DNA from: an uncultured Clostridia bacterium
Lineage (GTDB): Bacteria > Bacillota > Clostridia > Lachnospirales > Lachnospiraceae
Direction of reading: 5' to 3'
DNA length: 42,980 bases
NCBI GenBank assembly: GCA_946184675.1
Contig: CAMHFW010000003.1
Span: forward strand, 1 to 42,980
The notes beneath the pieces are model-generated. The model saw only the letters and a program-made list of their open reading frames with translations, made no database searches and was not told the DNA's origin. Both the position numbers and the translations under genes were made by a program. Each line of letters opens with the position of its first letter. The stretch's first letter is position 1. Shown one piece after another: positions 16,225 to 23,492 of the stretch.

Positions 16225-17520
16225 ATGTACATAAAAGATAGCAGCAAACAGGAACAGACAGCAACTTTTACCGTTGTGATTCCGCCCGAAGAGTTCGGTG
16301 CGGCTGTAGAGAAGGCGTATGAGGATAATAAGGGAAAGCATCAGCTGGAAGGGTATGAAGCTGGGCAGGCTCCCCTGGAGGCATATCGGGAAAAGTACGG
16401 GGAGACGGCCTTTTTCCAGGAGACCCTCAGCAGTCTGGCCATGAGCGCCTACCAGGATGGCCTGGAGGAACTTGCAGTAAAACCGGCAGGACAGCCTTCG
16501 GTAGGGAATGTGACAGCTACTCTGGAAGACGGTGCCTCCATGACATTTACTGTAATGCTGTATCCGCAGGTGAAGCTGGGCCAGTATAAGGGCCTTCGGG
16601 CAGAAAAGCGGATCCTTCCCGTCACGGATGAGGAAATCGAGCTTGAGATAGAAGCAGCACGCAAAAAGATCGGCCAGACCCGCATGGCGGCCGTGACAGA
16701 CCGTCCGGCACAGAAGGGCGACACCACAGATATTGATTTCGATGGATTCCTGGACGGCGAGTGTTTTGAGGGCGGAAAAGCCGAGCATTATTCCCTGGTT
16801 CTGGGAACGGGTACCTTTGTCCCCGGTTTTGAAGAGCAGGTAGAAGGCATGCAGACCGGTGAGGACCGGGATATCCATATCACCTTCCCCGAGGATTACA
16901 CACCCGATCTGGCCGGGAAGCCGGTAGTATTTAAGGTTCACCTGCACGGAATCATGGCCCCGCAGGAGCCGGAGATTGACGACGCATTTGCAAAAGACGC
17001 ATCCGGCGGCAAATTTAAGTCACTGGAAGCCTACAAGGCAGACCTGCGCGTGACCCTGACCGGCCGTCATGCAGCAGAAGCAGAGGAACGTTTCGGCAAT
17101 GCCGTCCTGACACAGGCCATTGACAATATGCGCGTAGACATTCCGGAGAAAATGATCCAGGATCAGATCGGAAAGGTACTGCAGTCCTATGCAGACCGTT
17201 TCGGCATCGATCCGCAGACGCCCGCAGAAGAGCTGATCCGAATGCTGGGAATCACGGAGACGATCATGAAAGAAAATATCGAACCCCAGGCCATCTCACA
17301 GCTCCGCTCCTCCTTCCTGCTCAACGCAGTCGCAGAGGCAGAAGGCCTCACCGTCAGCGAGGAAGAAATCGGGGCATTCGCAGACCAGATTGCCAAGGCA
17401 AACTTCGGTGCCTCCAGAGAAGACGTAATCCGCTATTTCGGCAAGGCATTCATCGAAGAAGAAGTGCTCAAAGACAAGGCCGAAGGTCTGATTGTAAAAG
17501 CCGCCCAGGTCATCGGCTGA
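16225..17520 (+). CDS. Trigger factor-like chaperone/peptidyl-prolyl isomerase
   Basis: 431 aa with the three trigger factor domains: N-terminal ribosome-tail domain (1-125), FKBP-type PPIase (about 160-245, with DIDFDGFLDGECFEGG and FVPGFEEQVEGM), and a long helical C-terminal chaperone domain. In the ribosome-docking loop the usual GFRxGKxP is GYEAGQAP (residues 43-50). The E. coli F44-R45-K46 triad, needed for binding L23, is therefore Y-E-A. It also lies away from clpP/clpX, the usual Firmicutes neighbour of tig. Probably a second, ribosome-independent paralogue (inference). AGGAGG precedes the ATG. Confidence 0.93.
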   Translation: MYIKDSSKQEQTATFTVVIPPEEFGAAVEKAYEDNKGKHQLEGYEAGQAPLEAYREKYGETAFFQETLSSLAMSAYQDGLEELAVKPAGQPSVGNVTATLEDGASMTFTVMLYPQVKLGQYKGLRAEKRILPVTDEEIELEIEAARKKIGQTRMAAVTDRPAQKGDTTDIDFDGFLDGECFEGGKAEHYSLVLGTGTFVPGFEEQVEGMQTGEDRDIHITFPEDYTPDLAGKPVVFKVHLHGIMAPQEPEIDDAFAKDASGGKFKSLEAYKADLRVTLTGRHAAEAEERFGNAVLTQAIDNMRVDIPEKMIQDQIGKVLQSYADRFGIDPQTPAEELIRMLGITETIMKENIEPQAISQLRSSFLLNAVAEAEGLTVSEEEIGAFADQIAKANFGASREDVIRYFGKAFIEEEVLKDKAEGLIVKAAQVIG

Positions 17521-17522
17521 GG

Positions 17523-17671
17523 GGAGACAGGGGACGGTTCTCTGTCTCCCTCCCCCTGTCGTCATACATCTTCAAAAAAAGCTCGAAAAGCCAGTTTTAT
17601 GCTGGTTTTCGAGCTTTTTTTGTCGAACGGAATGGAAGAAAGGGGGAGACAGAGAACCGTCCCCTGTCTCC
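17523..17671. mobile_element. 149-bp REP/MITE-like element carrying a bidirectional terminator
   Basis: 27-nt arms (17523-17549 and 17645-17671) are exact inverted copies, identical to those at 1-83. Inside lies a long A-tract/T-tract hairpin. The trigger factor stop codon ends at 17520, and the AEC transporter stop (minus, 17672-17674) begins where the right arm ends. The element thus fills the whole convergent intergenic space. Copy 3 (42806-42954) has the same length with the interior inverted. Confidence 0.85.
17574..17621. terminator. Bidirectional terminator inside the repeat element
   Basis: AAAAAAAGCTCGAAAA pairs with TTTTCGAGCTTTTTTT (16 bp, plus CCAG/CTGG after a bulge). A-tract on the left and T-tract on the right make it usable from both strands, serving the convergent trigger factor and AEC genes. 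Confidence 0.9.
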
Positions 17672-18616
17672 CTAAATCAAGCCCAGACTGCGGAGCAGGT
17701 AGATCCAGAAGGTGACTGTAAATGCGCTGCATATGGTGGTGATTACGACTGCGTTGGAGGTCAGGGTTCCTTCGTGGCCCATGTTCCTTGCCATTACAAA
17801 GCTGCTGACGGTTGTGGCGGAGCCCAGCATGATCAGGATGGCGACCAGTTTTTCATTCCGAAAGCCCAGCTCGACTGCGATGGGAAGGAAAATCGAGCAC
17901 AGGCCGATCAGCTTCATAAAGGCTGCGAGCACAGCGGGCTTTAGCTCGCCGCCGACTTTTTTGAAGTCGATGCTGGCGCCCATGGCCATCAAACCAAGCG
18001 GGGAAGCCAGGTTTCCGATATTGGTCAGGGTCTTATTCAGGATCGGGGGCATGGGAATACGCAGGAGAGACCAGACAAGTCCAAACAGTATGCTGAGGAT
18101 GATTGGATTGGTTGCAATCCCGTAAAGGGTCCGCTTGATGGTATTGCGGTCCAGCTTGCGGTCGGCATCTGTAAAAAGGATGAGGACGATAACGGCCATG
18201 ATATTGTAGAGAGGGACACTTCCCAGGATCATCATAGGCGCCATGCCGGCGTTGCCGTAGATGCTGGAGATGAAGGCGATGCCCAGAAGGGCGGCGCTAC
18301 TCCGGTAGGAGGCCTGTATAAACTCACCCCGGCGCGCCCCTTTTACAAAAATCAAAGAAAGGCCCCAGGCGATCAGAATGCTCACGAGCGTTGCAAAGAA
18401 ACAGAAAATGACGAACTTCGGATCCCAGGAGGAGGCGAAGTCTGTCTCCGCAAGCTCGCGGAAGACCATGACCGGCAGCGGAACCAGAAAGACAAACTGA
18501 TTCATCTTTGACGCAAAGATATCATCGATCCAGTTAATCTTGTGAAAAAAGACGCCAAGCACCATCAGCAAAAAAACAGGGACGGTTGCATTCAGACTGA
18601 AAACCAGATTTTCCAT
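17672..18616 (-). CDS. AEC-family (auxin efflux carrier/malate permease) transporter
   Basis: Secondary transporter of the AEC family; bacterial members move malate, malonate or other organic acids. The 314-aa chain shows about ten hydrophobic helices in two inverted halves. Family hallmarks include VPVFLLMVLGVFFHKINWID at the N-terminus and the conserved ILFGLVWSLLRIPMP and NIGNLASPLGLMAMGAS in the middle. The start at 18616 is preferred over 18631 because AAGGGA lies a few nt upstream. The stop codon abuts the repeat element, whose arm supplies its first base. Substrate unknown. Confidence 0.9.
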   Translation of the reverse strand: MENLVFSLNATVPVFLLMVLGVFFHKINWIDDIFASKMNQFVFLVPLPVMVFRELAETDFASSWDPKFVIFCFFATLVSILIAWGLSLIFVKGARRGEFIQASYRSSAALLGIAFISSIYGNAGMAPMMILGSVPLYNIMAVIVLILFTDADRKLDRNTIKRTLYGIATNPIILSILFGLVWSLLRIPMPPILNKTLTNIGNLASPLGLMAMGASIDFKKVGGELKPAVLAAFMKLIGLCSIFLPIAVELGFRNEKLVAILIMLGSATTVSSFVMARNMGHEGTLTSNAVVITTICSAFTVTFWIYLLRSLGLI

Positions 18617-18739
18617 AAAAATCCCTTCCATTATGCATAATTCATAAAAGCAGGACTATTATAACACAAGCGAATCAGCAGAAAAAGTGAGGAATCCGTC
18701 AGAAACGACTACTTTTTTGCACTTGCAGCAAATATTCTC

Positions 18740-18769
18740 TTGTCTTATACAGGGGAAAAGGATTATAAT
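18740..18769 (+). promoter_or_regulatory. Promoter for the phosphate acyltransferase gene
   Basis: TTGTCT (18740-18745), 18-bp spacer, perfect TATAAT (18764-18769), 48 nt before the ATG. Confidence 0.6.
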
Positions 18770-18817
18770 AAACTGGAATGATTTTGAAATCAAAATAAGC
18801 TTTCAGGAGGCATTTAT

Positions 18818-19759
18818 ATGAGTGAAGCATACGCTGAAGAGTTTAAATCTCTGGTAGAAAAGGCAAAAGCAGTCAGCAAGCCCATCAGAGTAGCCCTGGC
18901 AGGCGCTGATTCTGAGAATATGTTAAAGGCAATCTTTGACGCAGAGGCAGATGGTTTTGTAAAGCCCATTCTGATCGGCAACTACGAAAAGATCCATGCG
19001 ATTTTGAAGAGACTTGGTCTGGCAGACCGTGAATATGACCTGCAGCCGATCAATGATGATACCAATGCGGTACAGTACGCGATCGAGATGATCAACGCCG
19101 GCAAGGCAAACTGCCTGATGCGCGGCAATACGCAGACAAAGGACTTCCTTCTTCCCGTTCTGAACAAGATGAATCATCTGATCCGTGAGGGAGCTCTCGT
19201 GACACATGTTACTTTCCTGAAGGCTCCTGAGCAGGAGAAAATCTGCGCTTATTCCGATGTTACCCTGCTGGTTAAGCCCTCTGTAGAGCAGCGTAAGCAG
19301 GTAGTTAGAAATATGGTCCGCGCCCTTGGCGTATTCGATCTTCACAATCCCAAGATCGCTCTGCTTGACCTGGTTGAGACTCCCAGCTTCAATCTGAGAA
19401 ACTCCATCGAGAACCAGGGTATCGTAATCGAGCACAGAAAGCGCCCGATCGCAGAGTGCGAGCTGGTAGGCCCTATTCCCTATGACCTGATCGTCAGCAA
19501 GGAAGCAGCCCGCCTTAAGGGATATGAATGTGACGCATGCGGCGAGTTTGACGGCGTTGTTGTTCCGGATCTGATGTCCGGCAACCTGCTGATCAAGGTT
19601 CTCCAGCACAGCTGTCACGCAACCGGATACGGCATCCTGGTTGGTGCCAAGATTCCGATCGCCATCAGCTCCCGAAGCGACGCTCCCGAGCAGTCCTATC
19701 TGTCTCTGGCAGCCTGCGCTGTTATGAAGAACAGCAAGGATCCGGTTTACTTCGAGTAA
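18818..19759 (+). CDS. Phosphate acetyl/butyryltransferase family protein
   Basis: Exchanges CoA for phosphate on acyl groups (acetyl-CoA or butyryl-CoA with Pi giving acyl phosphate). The 313-aa protein has the Ptb/Pta architecture: an N-terminal VALAGADSENML region, CLMRGNTQTKDFLLPVL and a GALVTHVTFL segment, and C-terminal DGVVVPDLMSGNLLIKVLQ plus GAKIPIAISSRSD, which lines the active site. A strong AGGAGG site and a clean promoter suggest high expression. No butyrate or acetate kinase gene is adjacent, so the true acyl substrate cannot be read from context. Confidence 0.88.
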   Translation: MSEAYAEEFKSLVEKAKAVSKPIRVALAGADSENMLKAIFDAEADGFVKPILIGNYEKIHAILKRLGLADREYDLQPINDDTNAVQYAIEMINAGKANCLMRGNTQTKDFLLPVLNKMNHLIREGALVTHVTFLKAPEQEKICAYSDVTLLVKPSVEQRKQVVRNMVRALGVFDLHNPKIALLDLVETPSFNLRNSIENQGIVIEHRKRPIAECELVGPIPYDLIVSKEAARLKGYECDACGEFDGVVVPDLMSGNLLIKVLQHSCHATGYGILVGAKIPIAISSRSDAPEQSYLSLAACAVMKNSKDPVYFE

Positions 19760-19798
19760 TCTCTATACAGTGAAGAATCTCATACTTATATAACAAGG

Positions 19799-19843
19799 GA
19801 AGCCTTCTCCTGTCATGGCGCGGGGAAGGCTTCTCTTCCTTTA
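19799..19843 (+). terminator. Probable terminator after the phosphate acyltransferase
   Basis: GAAGCCTTCTCC pairs with GGGGAAGGCTTC (12 bp, one U-G), followed by a pyrimidine-rich but interrupted T-tract (TCTTCCTTTATT). Confidence 0.65.
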
Positions 19844-19974
19844 TTCCGCTATGGCGGGCAGCTCAGCCATGGCGGGTGTTCCTTTTCCTCCCCTGGGGGT
19901 GGCAGAGCAGGGCCGGGGTATACTGATTAAAACAGGATTACATAATTGTCAGAAATTAAGAGGAGAAATGGAAT

Positions 19975-20664
19975 ATGAGAGCATCTATGATTGCGGAGGT
20001 TGCCAGCAGAAAGAGCGTGGGCGACATTTTTGAATTCGGAAGATATATGGTGCAGGCAGCAGTCAAGCCTTACAAATACCCGGCAAAGATTTATAAGAGT
20101 ATGGAATGGTATGTACTTGCCCGGGAAGGCAGCCGTATGCTTTTGCTGAGCAAAGACTGCGTGGACTGGGAGTTCATAGACGGAACAGGCCATCCGCAGA
20201 CCTGGGAGAATTGTTTTGCCCGCAAGGAACTGCTCCCGGCATTTTTCAAAGACACTTTCACAGAAGAGGAGAAAAGTCTGATCATACCGGTCTGGCTGGA
20301 GACAAAGGACAATGTGAAGTTCGGGACAAAGGGCGGGGAAGATACGACCGACCAGATCTTCTTCCTCAGCATAGAGGAATTCCAGAAATATGTATTTCCG
20401 GAAGCTGCCCGTTCATCCCTGTATATGGTAGACCGTCTCACGGAAGATTCGGAAGAACAGAAAGAAGAAAAATATGAACTCTGGCATGAGCCTGCGGACT
20501 GGTGGCTCCGGTCCCCGGGAGAAGAACAGTACTGCAATGCAGTGGTAAGCAGCAGGGGAGACCTGTGGGAAGAAGGCCTGGAAAACGGGGCTGACGAGGT
20601 CGGGATCCGGCCGGCCATCTGGATCGATCTGACAGCCGCTCAGGATGATGAGCTGCCATTTTAA
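19975..20664 (+). CDS. DUF6273-like protein
   Basis: 229-aa protein with a C-terminal WWLRSPG ... GIRPAIWI layout (about residues 178-218), which I recognise from the DUF6273 family of Firmicutes surface and cytosolic proteins of unknown function. The N-terminal FEFGRYMVQ and WYVLAREGSRMLLLSKDCVD also fit. No signal peptide or membrane segment is seen. ATG 19975 has AGAGGAGA at 19960-19966. The next gene, a metallophosphoesterase, starts 53 nt later on the same strand and may be co-transcribed. No catalytic residues can be assigned. Confidence 0.8.
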   Translation: MRASMIAEVASRKSVGDIFEFGRYMVQAAVKPYKYPAKIYKSMEWYVLAREGSRMLLLSKDCVDWEFIDGTGHPQTWENCFARKELLPAFFKDTFTEEEKSLIIPVWLETKDNVKFGTKGGEDTTDQIFFLSIEEFQKYVFPEAARSSLYMVDRLTEDSEEQKEEKYELWHEPADWWLRSPGEEQYCNAVVSSRGDLWEEGLENGADEVGIRPAIWIDLTAAQDDELPF

Positions 20665-20717
20665 AAAGTGAGACGTGCCCGGAGTGTGAGAAATATAAGG
20701 GGGAAGGGGTGAAGGAT

Positions 20718-21410
20718 ATGGCAAGAATTTTTATAACAGGAGACACCCATGGAGACATCGATATCAGCAAGGTCAGCGTCCGCCGCTGGCCTTTGCAAAA
20801 GGAACTGACCAAAGAGGATTATCTGATCATACTTGGAGATGCCGGACTTGTCTGGTATAACAGTCCCAAGGACAATTATATCCAGAAATGGTGGCAGGAT
20901 AAGCCCTTTACGACCTTATTTGTGGACGGGAACCATGAAAATCATGAGGCTTTGGCGGCTTATCCTGTTGAAGTCTGGAACGGGGGAAAGATCCACCGGA
21001 TCCGGGACAGTGTTCTTCATCTCATGCGGGGGCAGGTATTTACGATAGGAGGACTGAAGTTTTTTGCCATGGGAGGTGCGGACTCCGTTGACAAGGCATT
21101 CCGTCACCCTTTTGTTTCCTGGTGGCCGCAGGAGCTGCCTTCGGTCAGCGAATACGAGGAGGCACTTGCCAATCTGGCTGCAGCCGGAATGCAGGTGGAT
21201 TACGTGCTGACCCACGACTGCGGCGCCCATCTCTGCCCCAGACTCTGCAGCGGGAAAGGAGTGCATGCCATAAACGGTTTCTTCGACCGCCTGGAATACG
21301 AAGAGAAACTCCGGTTCCGGCACTGGTATTTTGGACATCATCACAAGGATCTGCAGCTGGACGGGCGACATACCGTGGTCTACGACAAGATCATTGAGAT
21401 TCCAACCTGA
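20718..21410 (+). CDS. Calcineurin-like metallophosphoesterase
   Basis: Binuclear-metal phosphoesterase, 230 aa. All five blocks are present: GDTHGD (residues 8-13, D9 and H11), GDAGLVW, DGNHEN, THD (in VLTHDCGAHLC), and GHHH near the C-terminus. The substrate (nucleotide, protein phosphate or other) cannot be inferred. ATG 20718 is preferred over GTG 20709 because the GGAAGGGG site is then at about 9 nt; the family N-terminus MARIFITGDTHG also fits. It lies downstream of the DUF6273 gene with no terminator seen between them. Confidence 0.92.
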   Translation: MARIFITGDTHGDIDISKVSVRRWPLQKELTKEDYLIILGDAGLVWYNSPKDNYIQKWWQDKPFTTLFVDGNHENHEALAAYPVEVWNGGKIHRIRDSVLHLMRGQVFTIGGLKFFAMGGADSVDKAFRHPFVSWWPQELPSVSEYEEALANLAAAGMQVDYVLTHDCGAHLCPRLCSGKGVHAINGFFDRLEYEEKLRFRHWYFGHHHKDLQLDGRHTVVYDKIIEIPT

Positions 21411-21454
21411 GAATTGCCAGGATTTACGGAGAGAAAGAAAAAGAAGATTTCAGA

Positions 21455-21500
21455 AAGTGGTTAACCACTTCTTGCATTCCGCGGGTCCTTTGTATATAAT
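21455..21500 (+). promoter_or_regulatory. Promoter with 16-bp palindromic operator
   Basis: TTGCAT (21472-21477), 17 bp, TATAAT (21495-21500). A perfect 16-bp palindrome AAGTGGTTAACCACTT (21455-21470) ends directly before the -35 and is a good candidate for a dimeric regulator, activator or repressor. It is 80 nt before the dehydrogenase start. Confidence 0.7.
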
Positions 21501-21549
21501 ATATAGAAAGATATCGTTCGCAATGAATAGAACCCAGGAGGAATATGAG

Positions 21550-22500
21550 ATGAAAGTTGTAATTTTAGAGCCGCTGGCTGTTGAGAAGGACCGCCTGATG
21601 GCAATCGCACAGGAGATTTTAGGAGACAGTGTAGAGATTACCATGTATGACAACCGGACACTTGATCCCCAGGAACTGATCGAGCGCGGAAAAGATGCGG
21701 ACATCGTAATCGAGGCCAACCAGCCCCTCAGCGCTGAAGTAATCAAAGGGTTTAAGAACTGCAAACTGCTCAATGTCGGTTTCACCGGACTGGACCATGT
21801 AGCACTGGATGCCTGCAAAGAAATGGGCATGATGGTCTGCAATTGCTCCGGATATTCCACAGCCTGCGTAGCAGACCTTGTATTCGGATCCCTGATCTCC
21901 TTCTACAGAAATATTGCAGCCTGTGACACCGCAACCAGAAACGGCGGCACTATGGCAGGTCTGGTAGGATATGAGCTGGAAGGCAAGAAGTTCGGCGTAG
22001 TCGGAACCGGCGCCATCGGCCTCAGAGTCGCAAAGATCGCCGCAGCATTCGGCTGCGAAGTATACGCATACAGCAGAACCGTTAAGGATGTACCCGGCGT
22101 GACCTATGTATCTCTCGATGAGCTGATGAGCACCTGCGACATCATCTCCCTGCACATGCCTTCCAACGCATCCACAAAGGGAATGATCAGCGCAGAAAAG
22201 ATCGCTATGATGAAAGAGAACGCAGTCCTGATCAACATGGCAAGAGGTCCCGTAATCGACAGCCAGGCCCTGGCTGACGCACTCAACAATGACAAGATCC
22301 TCGGCGCCTGCATCGACGTATACGAGATGGAGCCTCCCATCCCCGGCGATCACCCGCTGCTCACCGCAAAACACACCGTAGTAACACCGCACGTAGCATT
22401 CGCCACCAAAGAAGCCTTCATCAAACGCGCCTACATACTCTTCGAGAATATAAAAGCCTACATGAACGGCACACCCCAGAACGTAAAAGTAGAAGCATAA
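21550..22500 (+). CDS. D-isomer-specific 2-hydroxyacid dehydrogenase
   Basis: NAD(P)-dependent oxidoreductase acting on D-2-hydroxyacids or related 2-oxoacids, 316 aa. The dinucleotide-binding loop GVVGTGAIGLRVAKIA is at about residues 149-164. The catalytic Arg is in MARGPVID, the Glu in YEMEPPIP, and the His in VVTPHVAF. The N-terminal substrate domain includes VGFTGLDHVAL. The track start (21331) is upstream of the real ATG 21550, which has AGGAGG at about 8 nt. Substrate unassigned. It has its own promoter with palindrome and terminator, so is probably a single-gene unit. Confidence 0.93.
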   Translation: MKVVILEPLAVEKDRLMAIAQEILGDSVEITMYDNRTLDPQELIERGKDADIVIEANQPLSAEVIKGFKNCKLLNVGFTGLDHVALDACKEMGMMVCNCSGYSTACVADLVFGSLISFYRNIAACDTATRNGGTMAGLVGYELEGKKFGVVGTGAIGLRVAKIAAAFGCEVYAYSRTVKDVPGVTYVSLDELMSTCDIISLHMPSNASTKGMISAEKIAMMKENAVLINMARGPVIDSQALADALNNDKILGACIDVYEMEPPIPGDHPLLTAKHTVVTPHVAFATKEAFIKRAYILFENIKAYMNGTPQNVKVEA

Positions 22501-22521
22501 AACAAAACAGCAATAACAGAA

Positions 22522-22554
22522 AAAGAGACCGGAAAACCAGCCGGTCTCTTTTTT
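22522..22554 (+). terminator. Rho-independent terminator after the dehydrogenase
   Basis: AAAGAGACCGG and CCGGTCTCTTT form an 11-bp stem with an 8-nt loop, followed by TTTT. Confidence 0.9.
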
Positions 22555-22574
22555 AATACAGACAAACATTTAAC

Positions 22575-22602
22575 TAGACAAACCAAAAAATAGGGGTATA
22601 AT
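22575..22602 (+). promoter_or_regulatory. Promoter of the hairpin leader and prsW
   Basis: TAGACA (22575-22580), 16 bp, TATAAT (22597-22602). Transcription would start near 22609, just before the first hairpin. Confidence 0.6.
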
Positions 22603-22617
22603 GTGTTTAAAAACCGT

Positions 22618-22751
22618 CGCCCCACCAGAGAATACAGTACTGCCGTGGGAGCTTGCTCACAACGGCAGTACTGTATTCTCTGGTGGGGCGGACCAGACGC
22701 GGAGCGTCTCGGTCCGGCCGCAGTGCGGAGAGCAAAGCTCACCGCACATGC
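22618..22751 (+). promoter_or_regulatory. Three-hairpin leader upstream of prsW
   Basis: Three consecutive stem-loops lie between the TATAAT and the prsW ribosome site. Hairpin 1 is a perfect 29-bp inverted repeat (22618-22646 with 22662-22690) around a 15-nt loop GGGAGCTTGCTCACA. Hairpin 2 (22690-22715) has 11 bp with one bulged C and a GGA loop. Hairpin 3 (22720-22751) has GTGCGG-A-GAGC pairing with GCTC-A-CCGCAC and an AAA loop. No known riboswitch was recognised. It may be a structured 5' UTR or an inserted palindromic element. Confidence 0.75.
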
Positions 22752-22777
22752 GGGAGACAGATAGAGAAAGGGGAAAC

Positions 22778-23470
22778 ATGTCAATCATCATCATTGCAGG
22801 CATGCTGCCGGCATTCATCCTGCTGTATTTCATCTACAAACAGGACAAGATCGAAAAGGAACCGATGGGGCTGATCATAAAGCTCTTCATCCTCGGCGGA
22901 CTGATGACCATTCCGGCCGGAATCGCGGAATCTTTCTTCATTCCCATCGCGATGAATTTGCTGGCAGGCGGCAGCGGACTCCTTTTCCTGCTGGTGGAGA
23001 ATTTCCTGATTGTCGGACTTGCGGAGGAAGGATTCAAGCGGCTGGTTATGCGCGGGCTCACCTGGAACCATCCGGCATTCAACTACCGCTTTGACGGCGT
23101 CGTATACGGTGTGGCGGTCTCTCTTGGTTTCGCGGCTTTTGAAAATGTGATGTATGTTATGGGATACGGTCTTGGCATCGCTCCCATACGTGCGGTCACA
23201 GCGATTCCGCTTCACTGTATTGTCGGTGTTTTTATGGGTCATTATTACGGAATGTCGAGATTCTACGCGGTTAGGGGGAAGGAGATTCAGAGCAGAAGAA
23301 ATCAGAAGCTCAGCCTGTGGGTTCCGGTTCTGATTCACGGTTTATATGACTTTGCTGCTGTTGCCGGATCCCCTGCCATGGAGGCGGGATTCCTTGCATT
23401 CATCGTAATTCTTGATATTATCGCAATTTCCGCAGTACGGAGATTCGCAAGAAATGATCAGCCGGCCTGA
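22778..23470 (+). CDS. PrsW-type intramembrane metalloprotease
   Basis: Polytopic membrane protein of the PrsW/CPBP-like metalloprotease clan, 230 aa with about seven helices. Family residues are visible: EEGFKR (EExxK, about residue 87), FDGVVYGVAVSLGFAAFEN, PLHCIVGVFMGHYYG and the C-terminal HGLYDF. PrsW cleaves anti-sigma factors at site 1 in Bacillus; the target here is unknown. The track start (22601) would translate the hairpin leader; ATG 22778 with AAAGGGG upstream and an N-terminal membrane segment fits better. It is followed 22 nt later by an EIIC gene. Confidence 0.92.
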   Translation: MSIIIIAGMLPAFILLYFIYKQDKIEKEPMGLIIKLFILGGLMTIPAGIAESFFIPIAMNLLAGGSGLLFLLVENFLIVGLAEEGFKRLVMRGLTWNHPAFNYRFDGVVYGVAVSLGFAAFENVMYVMGYGLGIAPIRAVTAIPLHCIVGVFMGHYYGMSRFYAVRGKEIQSRRNQKLSLWVPVLIHGLYDFAAVAGSPAMEAGFLAFIVILDIIAISAVRRFARNDQPA

Positions 23471-23492
23471 TCAAATAAGGAGGAAATCTGAA

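Noticed and set aside
19815-20033. 72-aa ORF before the DUF6273 gene
   Set aside because: It begins inside a terminator hairpin and overlaps the better-supported start at 19975.
22601-22777. N-terminal extension of the PrsW protein through the hairpin leader
   Set aside because: The frame is open, but ATG 22778 has a good AAAGGGG site and the family N-terminus; the extension has no domain and spans a structured repeat.
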